A DNA stretch of 64,000 nt from Actinomycetes bacterium (GCA_023460975.1 JAEWOG010000020.1:24209-88208), one strand, 5' to 3'. Shown: positions 17,353 through 25,693, counted from the stretch's first letter. Made by a program: numbers and translations. The notes: generated from the letters alone by a model not told the origin.

Positions 17353-17368
17353 CCGAACACATGTTCGG
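17353..17368 (-). promoter_or_regulatory. LexA-binding SOS box for ruvCAB
   Basis: CCGAACACATGTTCGG is a perfect palindrome matching the actinobacterial/Bacillus-type LexA consensus CGAAC-N4-GTTCG. It lies 20 bases upstream of ruvC, overlapping the expected promoter. Damage induction is inferred from this match. Confidence 0.8.
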
Positions 17369-17522
17369 AGGCCACGCTAGCCGATGCTCCCGCGCGATCG
17401 AACCCCGACACGCTTGGGCCCGGGCGGGACACCGCACCGCCCGGATCCACACGGCCAGCATCCACACTGTCCGGACGCGACACGACCCGGCCGCCACGCG
17501 ACCGGGTCGTGAGCGTGGACGA

Positions 17523-18290
17523 TCAGTCGTCCTCGAGCTCGGCCAGAACGTCCTCGGAGACGTCGACGTTGCTGAACACGTTCTGCACGTCGTCGAGGTC
17601 CTCGATCGCGTCGATCAGCTTGAAGACCTTGCGCGCGGCGTCGGCGTCGACGGGGATGTCCATGCTCGCCACGAACTCGACCTCCGCCGAGTCGTAGTCG
17701 ATGCCGGCCTCCTGCAGAGCCGTACGGACGGCCACGACGTCGTTGGGCTCCGACTGCACGGTGAGGGACTCGCCCAGGTCGAGGACCTCCTCGGCGCCGG
17801 CGTCCAGGGTCGCCTCGAGGACGTCGTCCTCACCGACCTCGCGCGACTCCTGCGCCTTGGTCACCGCGACGACGCCCTTGCGGCCGAACAGTCGCGAGAC
17901 CGAGCCCGGGTCCGCCATGGTGCCGCCGTTGCGGCTGACCGCCGTGCGCACCTCCATGGCCGCGCGGTTCTTGTTGTCGGTCAGACACTCGACGAGGATC
18001 CCGACGCCGCCGGCGCCGTAGACCTCGTACATGATCGACTCGTAGTTGACGCCGCCGCCGTCGAGGCCGCCGCCACGCTTGACCGCGGAGTCGATGTTCT
18101 TGTTGGGAACCGACTGCTTCTTGGCCTTCTGGATGGCGTCGTACAGCGTCGGGTTGCCGGCCGGGTCGGGGCCGCCCATCTTGGCAGCGATCTCGATGTT
18201 CTTGATCAGCTTGGCGAACAGCTTGCCGCGCTTGGCATCGATCGCGGCCTTCTTGTGCTTGGTGGTCGCCCACTTGGAGTGGCCGGACAT
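17523..18290 (-). CDS. YebC/PmpR-family protein
   Basis: A 255-residue protein beginning MSGHSKWATTKHKKAA, the invariant start of the YebC/TACO1 family. Three domains are expected, with conserved stretches such as KNIDSAVKRG. YebC proteins have long been annotated as transcriptional regulators; more recent work on the family links them to translation of polyproline or difficult sequences by the ribosome. The order pdxT-yebC-ruvCAB is conserved in many actinobacteria. The 189-base gap to ruvC contains the SOS box. Confidence 0.9.
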   Translation of the reverse strand: MSGHSKWATTKHKKAAIDAKRGKLFAKLIKNIEIAAKMGGPDPAGNPTLYDAIQKAKKQSVPNKNIDSAVKRGGGLDGGGVNYESIMYEVYGAGGVGILVECLTDNKNRAAMEVRTAVSRNGGTMADPGSVSRLFGRKGVVAVTKAQESREVGEDDVLEATLDAGAEEVLDLGESLTVQSEPNDVVAVRTALQEAGIDYDSAEVEFVASMDIPVDADAARKVFKLIDAIEDLDDVQNVFSNVDVSEDVLAELEDD

Positions 18291-18327
18291 GGCTCCCTCT
18301 TCCGTCTCGCTTGCGTACGAGGCCCGC

Positions 18328-18924
18328 TCAGGCGGACAGCACCAGATCGATGAACAACCGGTGCACGCGCACGTCCCCACCGACCTCCGGATGGAAGGAG
18401 GTCGCCATGAGGGTCCCTTGGCGAACCGCGACGATCCTATCGTGAGCCGCACCACCCTCCACGCGCGCCAGCACCTCGACGCCCGGGTCGACCTCCTCGA
18501 CCCACGGCGCTCGGATGAACACGGCGTGCACCGGCTCGGCGAGTCCGGCCACGGTGAGGTCCGACTCGAACGAGTCGACCTGGCGTCCGAACGCGTTGCG
18601 GCGCACGGTCACCGCGAGCCCCCCGATCGTCTCCTGACCGACGGCGCCGTCCTCGATCCGGTCGGCGAGCAGGATCATGCCCGCGCAGGTGCCGAACATG
18701 GGCAGGCCCTCGGCTCGGGCGGCACGGAGTGGCTCGAACATCTCGAACGTCCGGGCCAGTTTGACCATCGTCGTCGACTCCCCGCCGGGGAGGACGAGGC
18801 CGTCCACTGAGGCAAGTTCTGCGGGCCGGCGGACTCGTACGGCTCGCGCTCCCGCCGCCTCGAGCGCCGCCAGGTGTTCACGTACGTCCCCCTGCAGGGC
18901 CAGGACGCCGATGGTCGCAGTCAC
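18328..18924 (-). CDS. pdxT: Pyridoxal 5'-phosphate synthase glutaminase subunit PdxT
   Basis: A 198-residue class I glutaminase. The oxyanion segment LPGGES is at residues 45-50, the nucleophile is Cys80 in FGTCAGM, and the His/Glu pair is in SFHPEVG. It hydrolyses glutamine and channels ammonia to PdxS. The start is a GTG (VTATIGVLALQG) preceded by a TAGGAT box eight bases upstream. Unusually, pdxS is not adjacent: about 3.7 kb and four other genes separate them. Confidence 0.92.
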   Translation of the reverse strand: MTATIGVLALQGDVREHLAALEAAGARAVRVRRPAELASVDGLVLPGGESTTMVKLARTFEMFEPLRAARAEGLPMFGTCAGMILLADRIEDGAVGQETIGGLAVTVRRNAFGRQVDSFESDLTVAGLAEPVHAVFIRAPWVEEVDPGVEVLARVEGGAAHDRIVAVRQGTLMATSFHPEVGGDVRVHRLFIDLVLSA

Positions 18925-18965
18925 GAGGAGCGATCCTAGGCCCGCGCCCCCGCTGTGCATGACCG

Positions 18966-18971
18966 TATGCT
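18966..18971 (+). promoter_or_regulatory. -10 box of a leaderless promoter for the serine hydrolase
   Basis: TATGCT lies six bases before the GTG start at 18978. Confidence 0.45.
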
Positions 18972-18977
18972 CGCGGG

Positions 18978-20138
18978 GTGAGCGCCAGCGAGCGAGGGCA
19001 ACGACCAGCGGCACGTCGAGCGATCGCCCTGGCGTGCGCTGCGGCGCTCCTGGCCCCGAGCGCCCCGGGCGCCGCGACCGCGGCACCCGCCCCGCACGAC
19101 GGCACGTCGGGCCACGTACGCAGCCTCGACGGCTGGCCGACCACCACGCCCCGCGCCGCGGGCTTCAAGGTCGGGGCACTGCGACGCTTGGTGCGCGAAG
19201 CCAAGGCGCTGGACTCCAGTTGCTACGCCGTCGTACGCCGGGGCCGCGTCGTGACCGAGCACAATTGGGGACAGGGCCGCCTGCAGCCCCGCGAGGTCTT
19301 CTCCATCACCAAGTCCGTGACGAGCACCCTGGTCGGGATCGCCGTACGCGACGGCACGCTGAGCCTCGACGATCCCGTGTCTGACCACGTCCCGCAGTGG
19401 CGCGGCACCGAGTCCGCCGGGGTGACGGTGCGGCAACTGCTCAGCAACACCAGCGGCCGGTCCTGGTCGTTCCAGAGCGACTACAAGGACCTCCTCGCCG
19501 CCCGCAACCGCACCCGGTACGCGATCGGGTTGGGGCAGCAGTTCGCCCCCGACTCGGCGTGGGCCTACAACAACGCCGCGATCCAGGTCCTCGATGCCGT
19601 CCTGACCTCGGCCACCGGGCAGGACACCGCGACCTTTGCCCAGGAGCGCCTGTTCGAGCCGCTCGGAATGCGCCACACCCGCATGACGCGCGACGCCAAG
19701 GGATCGACCAACGTCTTCTTCGGCCTCCAGACGACGTGCCTGGACCTGGCCAGGTTCGGGCAACTGCACCTCAACCGTGGCGCCGTCGCCGGGCGCCGCA
19801 TCGTGAGCCGGTCGTGGGTACGTGCCGCCACCGGCCGCTCATCGAGCTCGCTGAACGCCGCGTACGGCCTGCTGTGGTGGCTGAACCGCCCGGGCACCCT
19901 GCGCGGCCCGACCGACCCGGTGGACGAGTTCGGGCAGCCGGTCACACCGGTGACCGGGCAGCTCGCACCGCGTGCGCGCGAGAACACCTTCGCCGCTGTC
20001 GGGCTGGGTGGCCAGGTGGTCTTCGTGGACCGCGGCAGCCGTACGGTCGTGGTGCGGCTCGGCCGCCTGGGCTCAGGCGAACAGCGCCCCTTCACGTTCG
20101 CCGACGCCTCGCGCGTGGTCACTGACGCCCTGCGTTGA
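18978..20138 (+). CDS. Secreted beta-lactamase-fold serine hydrolase
   Basis: A 386-residue protein with a signal peptide of about 36 residues ending in an Ala-rich region. The penicillin-binding/class C-type motifs are SITK (SxxK nucleophile and general base, about residue 112) and YNN (YxN, about residue 196). The third motif is probably GLGGQV near the C-terminus. The family includes esterases, D-aminopeptidases and PBP4-like proteins, so beta-lactam hydrolysis should not be assumed. The GTG start fits the leaderless box just upstream. It is divergent from pdxT. Confidence 0.83.
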   Translation: MSASERGQRPAARRAIALACAAALLAPSAPGAATAAPAPHDGTSGHVRSLDGWPTTTPRAAGFKVGALRRLVREAKALDSSCYAVVRRGRVVTEHNWGQGRLQPREVFSITKSVTSTLVGIAVRDGTLSLDDPVSDHVPQWRGTESAGVTVRQLLSNTSGRSWSFQSDYKDLLAARNRTRYAIGLGQQFAPDSAWAYNNAAIQVLDAVLTSATGQDTATFAQERLFEPLGMRHTRMTRDAKGSTNVFFGLQTTCLDLARFGQLHLNRGAVAGRRIVSRSWVRAATGRSSSSLNAAYGLLWWLNRPGTLRGPTDPVDEFGQPVTPVTGQLAPRARENTFAAVGLGGQVVFVDRGSRTVVVRLGRLGSGEQRPFTFADASRVVTDALR

Positions 20139-20222
20139 CGGGACCACGCCCGCTGGTCGCGGACAGGGCGCCGGAGGCGTGACGCGGCTCACGTACTGGC
20201 GCGGAATCCCCATGGGTTGTTG

Positions 20223-20235
20223 ATGGTTGAACCAT
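20223..20235 (+). promoter_or_regulatory. Perfect palindrome upstream of the FMN reductase
   Basis: ATGGTT-G-AACCAT is centred about 56 bases before the GTG start of the reductase gene. It overlaps a TTGATG that could be a -35 element, so it is a plausible repressor operator (MarR/HxlR type, inferred). Confidence 0.4.
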
Positions 20236-20284
20236 TTCGTGGGCCGCAGGGGTCCACGTCCCCCACACTCCAGGGAGTCCCCGC

Positions 20285-20815
20285 GTGACCACCATCGGCT
20301 ACATCGTCGGTTCCATCTCGTCCACCTCGATCAACCGGGCCGTGTTCGACGCCGTGCGCCGCAACGCTCCCGACGGCGTCGAGATCACGGAGATCCCCAT
20401 CGCCGACCTGCCCTTCTACTCCCCCGACCACGACGCGGCGTACCCGCAGGTCGCCCTGGACTTCAAGGCCGCCATCGAGGGCGTCGACGCGGTCGTCGTG
20501 AGCACCCCCACGTACAACGACTCCTTCTCCGGCGTCGTCAAGAACGCCGTCGACTGGGCCTCGCGTCCGTGGGGCCAGCACTCGTTCAACAGCAAGCCCA
20601 CCGCTGTCTTCGGCGCCTCCATCTCTCCCCACGGCGGCTCCCGCGGTGCTGACGCCCTCGGCGCCGTGCTCGCCTTCGGCGAGGCCAAGGTCCTCGAGAC
20701 CACGTTCACCGTGCAGGTCACCGACGCCACGTTCGACGCCGACGGCGACTTCGCCGACGCCGAGACCCGCACCGCCGTCCGCGACCTGCTCACGCAGTTG
20801 GCCGGCAACGCCTGA
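20285..20815 (+). CDS. NADPH-dependent FMN reductase family protein
   Basis: A 176-residue flavodoxin-like protein. The N-terminal phosphate-binding loop is IVGSISSTSINRA, and the isoalloxazine-contact segment STPTYNDSFSGVVKNAVDW resembles the PEYN loop of azoreductase/ChrR-type enzymes. It should reduce quinones, azo compounds or flavin using NAD(P)H in the cytoplasm. The start is a GTG with GGGAG five bases upstream. A perfect palindrome lies in the promoter region and a strong terminator follows. Confidence 0.87.
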   Translation: MTTIGYIVGSISSTSINRAVFDAVRRNAPDGVEITEIPIADLPFYSPDHDAAYPQVALDFKAAIEGVDAVVVSTPTYNDSFSGVVKNAVDWASRPWGQHSFNSKPTAVFGASISPHGGSRGADALGAVLAFGEAKVLETTFTVQVTDATFDADGDFADAETRTAVRDLLTQLAGNA

Positions 20816-20848
20816 TCTTTCTGTCGAGGGGATTCCCTGACCCCCGCC

Positions 20849-20881
20849 ACAGGCCGGGACGCGACCAGCGTCCCGGCCTGT
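20849..20881 (+). terminator. Terminator of the FMN reductase gene
   Basis: Perfect 14-base arms (ACAGGCCGGGACGC and complement) around a five-base loop, 34 bases after the stop. Confidence 0.75.
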
Positions 20882-20895
20882 GCTGCGTTCGCTCG

Positions 20896-20901
20896 TAGGC
20901 T
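20896..20901 (+). promoter_or_regulatory. -10 box of a leaderless promoter for nitronate monooxygenase
   Basis: TAGGCT lies six bases before the ATG at 20908. Confidence 0.45.
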
Positions 20902-20907
20902 CGCCCC

Positions 20908-21966
20908 ATGACCTCGTCCTCCCGCCGTAGCGCCGCCGTGCTCGGGCGCCCCCTGCCCGTGATGGCCGCCCCGATGGCTGGGGTGTCCACCCCGCCCCTC
21001 GCCGCGGCCGCCTCGGATGCCGGCGGGCTCGGCTTCCTGGCCGGCGGATTGCTCGACGCCGCCGCCATGGCCGACGAGGTCACCGCGTACCGCGCGCTGA
21101 CGGCGGCCCCGGTCGCGATCAACCTGTTTGCCCCACAGGTGGATCGGAGCCTCGAGCTCGCCGACGCGCTGGCCGAGTACGGCGACACCCTCACCCCGGT
21201 GGCGGCCCGCTACGGCACCGCGGCCGGCGCACCTGCGTACGACACCGACGACTTCGACGCCAAGATCGCACTGCTCCTCGACTCCCCCGTCGACGCGGTG
21301 ACCTTCACCTTCGGCCCCGTGCCCGCAGACGTGGTCAGTGCCCTTCAAGCCGTGGGCACCGCAGTGGGCTTCACCGTGACCTCGACACAGGAGGCGGAGC
21401 GGGCCGGCGCCCTGGGCGCCGACCTGCTCGTCGCGCAGGGGTACGACGCGGGCGGCCACCGCGGCACCTGGGCTCTCGACGACGAGCCCAACGCGCTCGA
21501 CGCAGCCGCAGTCCTGGAGCAGGTGGCCCGCATCGGCCTGCCCGTGATCGCGACCGGCGGCGTCGACGGCCCCGCAGCCGTGGCCGGTCTGATGGACGCG
21601 GGCGCGGCGGCCGTTGCGGTGGGGACGCTGTTCGTCGTGTGCCCGCTGGGCCGCGCCTCGGCGGCGCACCGCAGCGCGCTGCGAGACCCCTCCCGCGCAC
21701 AGGCCCGGGTGACCCGCGCCTTCACCGGACGGCCCGCGCGCAGCCTGGAGAACCAGTTCATCCGCGACCTCGACACACTGGCGCCCCACGCGTACCCGCA
21801 GGTGCACCGCATGACGCGCACCATCCGAGCCCAGGCAGCGGCCGGAGGCGACCCCGAGGCAGTCGCCCTGTGGGCTGGCAGCGGCCACCGGGCGCTCTGG
21901 CCCGGTGCTGAGGCCGTGGTCCCCGAGGACGCGGGCGACCTCGTCAGGTTCCTGGCCGGCGCCTGA
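20908..21966 (+). CDS. Nitronate monooxygenase (NPD-like)
   Basis: A 352-residue TIM-barrel flavoprotein. It begins with the characteristic LPVMAAPMAG segment. The FMN-phosphate loops are at QGYDAGGHRG and VIATGGVDG...AAAVAVGTLF. The catalytic His is probably in GGHRG. Such enzymes oxidise nitronates such as propionate-3-nitronate, protecting against these metabolic poisons. The start is leaderless-type. It has no operon partner; the downstream gene converges on it. Confidence 0.86.
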   Translation: MTSSSRRSAAVLGRPLPVMAAPMAGVSTPPLAAAASDAGGLGFLAGGLLDAAAMADEVTAYRALTAAPVAINLFAPQVDRSLELADALAEYGDTLTPVAARYGTAAGAPAYDTDDFDAKIALLLDSPVDAVTFTFGPVPADVVSALQAVGTAVGFTVTSTQEAERAGALGADLLVAQGYDAGGHRGTWALDDEPNALDAAAVLEQVARIGLPVIATGGVDGPAAVAGLMDAGAAAVAVGTLFVVCPLGRASAAHRSALRDPSRAQARVTRAFTGRPARSLENQFIRDLDTLAPHAYPQVHRMTRTIRAQAAAGGDPEAVALWAGSGHRALWPGAEAVVPEDAGDLVRFLAGA

Positions 21967-21969
21967 GCT

Positions 21970-22524
21970 TCAGGGCCGGCGCTGCCAGTGGGTGGCGATG
22001 TGGAGGGTTCCCTCGACGACGCGGGCCTGCACGCCGTGCTGCGCCAGGCATCCCACGACCGCCGCCGCGAGCTGATCGCCTGCCTCGACCGTACGACCGT
22101 CGCCGTGGCGCAACCCCGACTCGAGGACGCCCGAGGTGATCGCCTGCCAGATCGCCGGCTCGTCGAACCAACCGATGCCCCGCAGCGGGGTCCCGCTCAC
22201 CGCGGCTGCCTCGGCACGCATCCTGACCGCGTGCAGGTCCGACTCACCGACGAGGAAGGGCACGCCGTTGCGGGCACACTCCTCGAACGCGCCGACGAGT
22301 CGGTCGTGGTCAGTCACCTCCGGCCACGACCGGGCCTGGTCCCCGAGGTCGCGGGCAGCGGCCGCGAGCCAAGCCCGCGACATGATCTCAGCGTCCGTGT
22401 CCGGCATCTCGACGCGCACGACGTCGACGAGAGCCGCGCGCTGGGCCGCGGGGTCGAGGACGCCGGCGCGCACCAGGAGCCGGGCTTGCTCTCGCAGGTC
22501 GCGCTCGGCCGAACTGACGCTCAC
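21970..22524 (-). CDS. Conserved hypothetical protein (DUF6891-like)
   Basis: A 184-residue soluble protein without signal peptide or membrane segments. The segment DHDRLVGAFEECARNGVPFLVGESD resembles a domain of unknown function seen in actinobacteria (DUF6891-like, low certainty). The C-terminus (VQARVVEGTLHIATHWQRR) looks like a beta-hairpin. The GTG start overlaps the stop of a 13-codon upstream open frame that has its own -10 box, suggesting translational coupling. No function is assigned. Confidence 0.6.
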   Translation of the reverse strand: MSVSSAERDLREQARLLVRAGVLDPAAQRAALVDVVRVEMPDTDAEIMSRAWLAAAARDLGDQARSWPEVTDHDRLVGAFEECARNGVPFLVGESDLHAVRMRAEAAAVSGTPLRGIGWFDEPAIWQAITSGVLESGLRHGDGRTVEAGDQLAAAVVGCLAQHGVQARVVEGTLHIATHWQRRP

Positions 22525-22562
22525 AGCGCCCGGGACCGCTGCAGCGCGGAAGTGAGGATCAC
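22521..22562 (-). CDS. Possible leaderless upstream ORF (13 codons)
   Basis: A GTG-initiated 13-codon frame (VILTSALQRSRAL) lies seven bases after a TAGGCT box at 22570-22575. Its stop overlaps the GTG of the downstream hypothetical gene (GTGA). It could be a leader peptide or simply the landing site for coupled translation. It is too short for coding statistics, and the call rests on position alone. Confidence 0.3.
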   Translation of the reverse strand: MILTSALQRSRAL

Positions 22563-22598
22563 GCCGGGAAGCCTAGCCCGCGCCCCGTACGCCTCGCC

Positions 22599-23501
22599 CT
22601 ACCAGCCGCGCTCGGCGAGTCGGTGCGGCTGGGGGATCTCGTCGACGTTGATGCCGACCATCGCCTCCCCCAGGCCGCGGCTCACCTTGGCGACGACGTC
22701 CGGATCGTCGAAGAACGTCGTCGCCTTGACGATCGCCTCGGCCCGCTGAGCCGGGTTGCCCGACTTGAAGATGCCCGAACCGACGAAGACGCCCTCGGCG
22801 CCCAGCTGCATCATCATCGCCGCGTCCGCGGGCGTCGCGATGCCACCCGCGGTGAACAGGACGACGGGCAGCTTGCCGGCCTCGGCGACCTCCTTGACGA
22901 GCTCGTACGGCGCCTGGAGCTCCTTGGCCGCCACGTACAGCTCGTCCTCCGCGAGGGTGCTGAGGCGACGGATCTCCGCTCGGATGGTGCGCATGTGGGT
23001 CACGGCATTGGACACGTCGCCCGTGCCGGCCTCGCCCTTGGACCGGATCATCGCCGCGCCCTCGGTGATGCGGCGCAGGGCCTCGCCGAGGTTGGTGGCG
23101 CCGCACACGTACGGAACGGTGAACTGCCACTTGTCGATGTGGTTGGCGTAGTCGGCGGGAGTGAGCACCTCGGACTCGTCGATGTAGTCGACGCCCAGGG
23201 CCTGGAGGACCTGCGCCTCGGCGAAGTGACCGATGCGCGCCTTCGCCATGACGGGGATGGAGACGGCCTCGATGATCCCATCGATCATGTCGGGGTCGCT
23301 CATCCGGCTGACACCGCCCTGGGCCCGGATGTCGGCGGGGACCCGCTCGAGCGCCATCACAGCCACGGCGCCGGCGTCCTCGGCGATCTTGGCCTGCTCC
23401 GGCGTCACCACGTCCATGATCACGCCGCCCTTGAGCATTTCGGCCATGCCGCGCTTGACGCGTGCGGTGCCGACCGAGGGGGCCTGTGGGGTCGTGCTCA
23501 T
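22599..23501 (-). CDS. pdxS: Pyridoxal 5'-phosphate synthase lyase subunit PdxS
   Basis: A 300-residue TIM barrel. The Schiff-base lysine is in PVMAKARIGH (Lys87), and the second active-site lysine is in RSKGEAGTG. Phosphate-binding glycines are in FTAGGIATPADA. With PdxT it makes pyridoxal 5'-phosphate from ribose 5-phosphate, glyceraldehyde 3-phosphate and glutamine-derived ammonia, as a dodecamer. GGAGGATCCC precedes the ATG. The divergent MocR-type gene probably regulates it. Its partner pdxT is about 3.7 kb away on the same strand. Confidence 0.95.
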   Translation of the reverse strand: MSTTPQAPSVGTARVKRGMAEMLKGGVIMDVVTPEQAKIAEDAGAVAVMALERVPADIRAQGGVSRMSDPDMIDGIIEAVSIPVMAKARIGHFAEAQVLQALGVDYIDESEVLTPADYANHIDKWQFTVPYVCGATNLGEALRRITEGAAMIRSKGEAGTGDVSNAVTHMRTIRAEIRRLSTLAEDELYVAAKELQAPYELVKEVAEAGKLPVVLFTAGGIATPADAAMMMQLGAEGVFVGSGIFKSGNPAQRAEAIVKATTFFDDPDVVAKVSRGLGEAMVGINVDEIPQPHRLAERGW

Positions 23502-23529
23502 GGGATCCTCCAACGCTGTCCGATTCAGG

Positions 23530-23543
23530 GAACGGTATTGTTC
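23530..23543. promoter_or_regulatory. Candidate operator in the pdxS-pdxR intergenic region
   Basis: An inverted repeat GAAC-N6-GTTC lies between the divergent pdxS and MocR-type regulator genes, on the pdxS side. It is a candidate site for PdxR control; the proposal is positional only. Confidence 0.3.
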
Positions 23544-23606
23544 TATGCCAAACGCTAGCACGGGTCGCGGGAGTCGCTTCCCCCTAACATCTGCGGTGGA
23601 GGTGGC

Positions 23607-24947
23607 ATGCAGACGGCAATCACAGGATCGACAGCGGCGGAGGTCGCCGAGAGTGTCCGCGACCTCCTGGACCGCGGAGAGCTGACCGCGGGCGAGTCCC
23701 TGCCACCCGTGCGTGCGCTCGCAGAACACCTCGGTGTCAACCGCAACACCGTCGTGGCCGGATACCGCCAACTCGCTCAAGCCGGCCTGGTGGTCACCCG
23801 CGGTCGCGCGGGCAGTCGGGTCGCGGACGTGCGGCCGGCGCCCGAGGAGGGCTACGCCACGGACAGCGCCCTGCGCGACGTCGCGAGCAACAACCCCGAC
23901 CCCGCACGCTTCCCCGACCTGACGCAGGCACTCTCCTCGCTCCCCCGGCGACCCGTGCTGTACGGCGAGCCCGTCGTCGATCCCGACCTCGGCGCGTGGG
24001 CGAGCGACTGGTTCGCAGCAGACCTCGCCGACGCGGGCGGCCCCGACGAGTTCCGACTCAGCGTCACCTCGGGCGCGGTCGATGCCATCGAGCGGCTCCT
24101 GTCGCAGTCGCTGACCCGCGACGATGCGGTGGCGCTGGAGGTCCCCTGCTTCCTCGCCAGCATCCAGACCGTACGCCTGGGCGGCTACAAAGCGGTGGGG
24201 GTTCCGGTCGACGCCGAGGGCATGACGCCGGAGGGCCTGAGGGCGGCCCTCGATGAGGGCGTACGCGCCATCGTCACCACTCCGCGCGCCCAGAACCCCA
24301 CCGGGGTGGGGCTCAGCGAGCGCCGCGCGGCGCAGCTGCGGGACGTGCTGGCCGAGCACCCGTACGTGCTCGTGGTGGAGGACGACCACTTCTCGCTGCT
24401 CTCCCAGCAGCCCTACCGGAGCCTGATCGGGCCGGGACACCGCCGCTGGGCGCTGGTCCGATCCGTGTCCAAGTTCCTCGGCCCCGACTCCTGCGTCGCC
24501 CTGGTTGCCTCAGACCGGCACACCGCAGACCGGTTAGCCCTGCGACTGCGCCCCGGCACCACGTGGGTCAGCCACCTGCTCCAGCGACTCGCGCACGCCC
24601 AGTTGGCCGACGACGAGGTGCTGGCGGCGATTCGCGACACCGGCCGTCACTACGCCGAACGCAATGCCGCGTTCGCGCAGCTGCTCACCGCAGCGGGGCT
24701 CGAGACCCGCTCCGGCGAAGGGTTGAGCCTGTGGGTGGACTGCCAGGCGCCCGCAGCGACCACGGTCACCTGGCTGATGCGTCGAGGCTGGCTGGCCAGG
24801 GCCGGCGACGAGTTCGCGCTGACCGCCACCCCTGAGGGCGGATCCCAGCACGTGAGGCTCACGGTGCACCATCTCGATGACGCCGACCAGGCCGCTCTGG
24901 CCCGCGACGTCGCGGCGGCCGCAGCCCAGGCCCGGGCCGCGTCCTGA
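23607..24947 (+). CDS. pdxR: MocR/PdxR-type GntR regulator with aminotransferase domain
   Basis: A 446-residue fusion. Residues about 10-75 form a GntR winged helix (LPPVRALAEHLGVNRNTVVAGYRQL). Residues about 95-440 are a fold-type I aminotransferase-like domain with the PLP lysine probably in SVSKFLGPD. In this subfamily the aminotransferase domain senses PLP, and PdxR activates pdxST while repressing itself. Divergent placement next to pdxS strongly supports that role. It ends 12 bases from the convergent pgsA. Confidence 0.87.
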   Translation: MQTAITGSTAAEVAESVRDLLDRGELTAGESLPPVRALAEHLGVNRNTVVAGYRQLAQAGLVVTRGRAGSRVADVRPAPEEGYATDSALRDVASNNPDPARFPDLTQALSSLPRRPVLYGEPVVDPDLGAWASDWFAADLADAGGPDEFRLSVTSGAVDAIERLLSQSLTRDDAVALEVPCFLASIQTVRLGGYKAVGVPVDAEGMTPEGLRAALDEGVRAIVTTPRAQNPTGVGLSERRAAQLRDVLAEHPYVLVVEDDHFSLLSQQPYRSLIGPGHRRWALVRSVSKFLGPDSCVALVASDRHTADRLALRLRPGTTWVSHLLQRLAHAQLADDEVLAAIRDTGRHYAERNAAFAQLLTAAGLETRSGEGLSLWVDCQAPAATTVTWLMRRGWLARAGDEFALTATPEGGSQHVRLTVHHLDDADQAALARDVAAAAAQARAAS

Positions 24948-24959
24948 CCCGCGCTCCGA

Positions 24960-25577
24960 TCAGGCGGGCTCGCCCGCCGTGGTCTGACGGTAGACCTTCA
25001 CGATCCGGAAGATGACCGTGTAGAGGCTCGCGGCCGCCAGCGCCCACATCGTGACGTACATCAGGATCGGCAGGTCGAACAGCGCCCCCAGACCGGTCAT
25101 CACGAGGATCGAGACGAGGCGGTCGGCGCGCTCCGCGATCCCGCCCTTCGCGTCGAGGCCGAGCGACTCGGCCTTGGCCCGCGCGTACGAGGTCACCGAG
25201 CCCGTCACCAGCAGGAACAGCGACAGGTAGAGGTAGACCTCACTGTCGCCGGGGCCCGCGAAGTAGAGCAGCAGACCGCCGAAGATCGCCGCGTCGCCGA
25301 ACCGGTCGAGCGTGGAGTCCCAGAAGTTGCCGAACACCGACACCCGCCCCGAGGCACGCGCCATGGCCCCGTCGATCAGGTCGGAGAAGACGAAGGCCGT
25401 GATGAACAGGACGCCGGTGAGCAGCTTGCCCTGCGGGAAGAAGACGAGCGCACCCGTCATCACACCCAGGGTGCCCACGAGGGTCACCACATCGGGACTG
25501 ATCCCCAGACGCAGGAAGAGGTTGACGATCGGCGCCAGCACGACGCCCTGCCAGAATTGCTTGAACCGATCGAGCAC
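24960..25577 (-). CDS. pgsA: CDP-alcohol phosphatidyltransferase, phosphatidylinositol phosphate synthase-like
   Basis: A 205-residue membrane enzyme with about six transmembrane helices. The complete CDP-alcohol motif is present: D-x2-DG-x2-AR-x8-G-x3-D-x3-D, within DLIDGAMARASG...GNFWDSTLDR. In mycobacteria the orthologous position (Rv2612c, next to the HIT gene and thrS) encodes phosphatidylinositol phosphate synthase, which joins CDP-diacylglycerol and inositol 3-phosphate. The neighbouring inositol-monophosphatase-family gene fits. The GTG start is leaderless-type. The acyltransferase and pimA genes that usually follow are absent here. Confidence 0.85.
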   Translation of the reverse strand: MLDRFKQFWQGVVLAPIVNLFLRLGISPDVVTLVGTLGVMTGALVFFPQGKLLTGVLFITAFVFSDLIDGAMARASGRVSVFGNFWDSTLDRFGDAAIFGGLLLYFAGPGDSEVYLYLSLFLLVTGSVTSYARAKAESLGLDAKGGIAERADRLVSILVMTGLGALFDLPILMYVTMWALAAASLYTVIFRIVKVYRQTTAGEPA

Positions 25578-25583
25578 GTTGGC

Positions 25584-25589
25584 AGGCTA
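25584..25589 (-). promoter_or_regulatory. -10 box of a leaderless promoter for pgsA
   Basis: TAGCCT on the minus strand is six bases before the GTG at 25577. Confidence 0.45.
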
Positions 25590-25693
25590 CCGGGCCGCGA
25601 CCCGAACCCCTGCGTCGCCATCACCACACCGCCCTGACGTCATACGCTCGGCCGCAACGGATGCGCCGTACGGATGACGTCCGGCGCGACACC

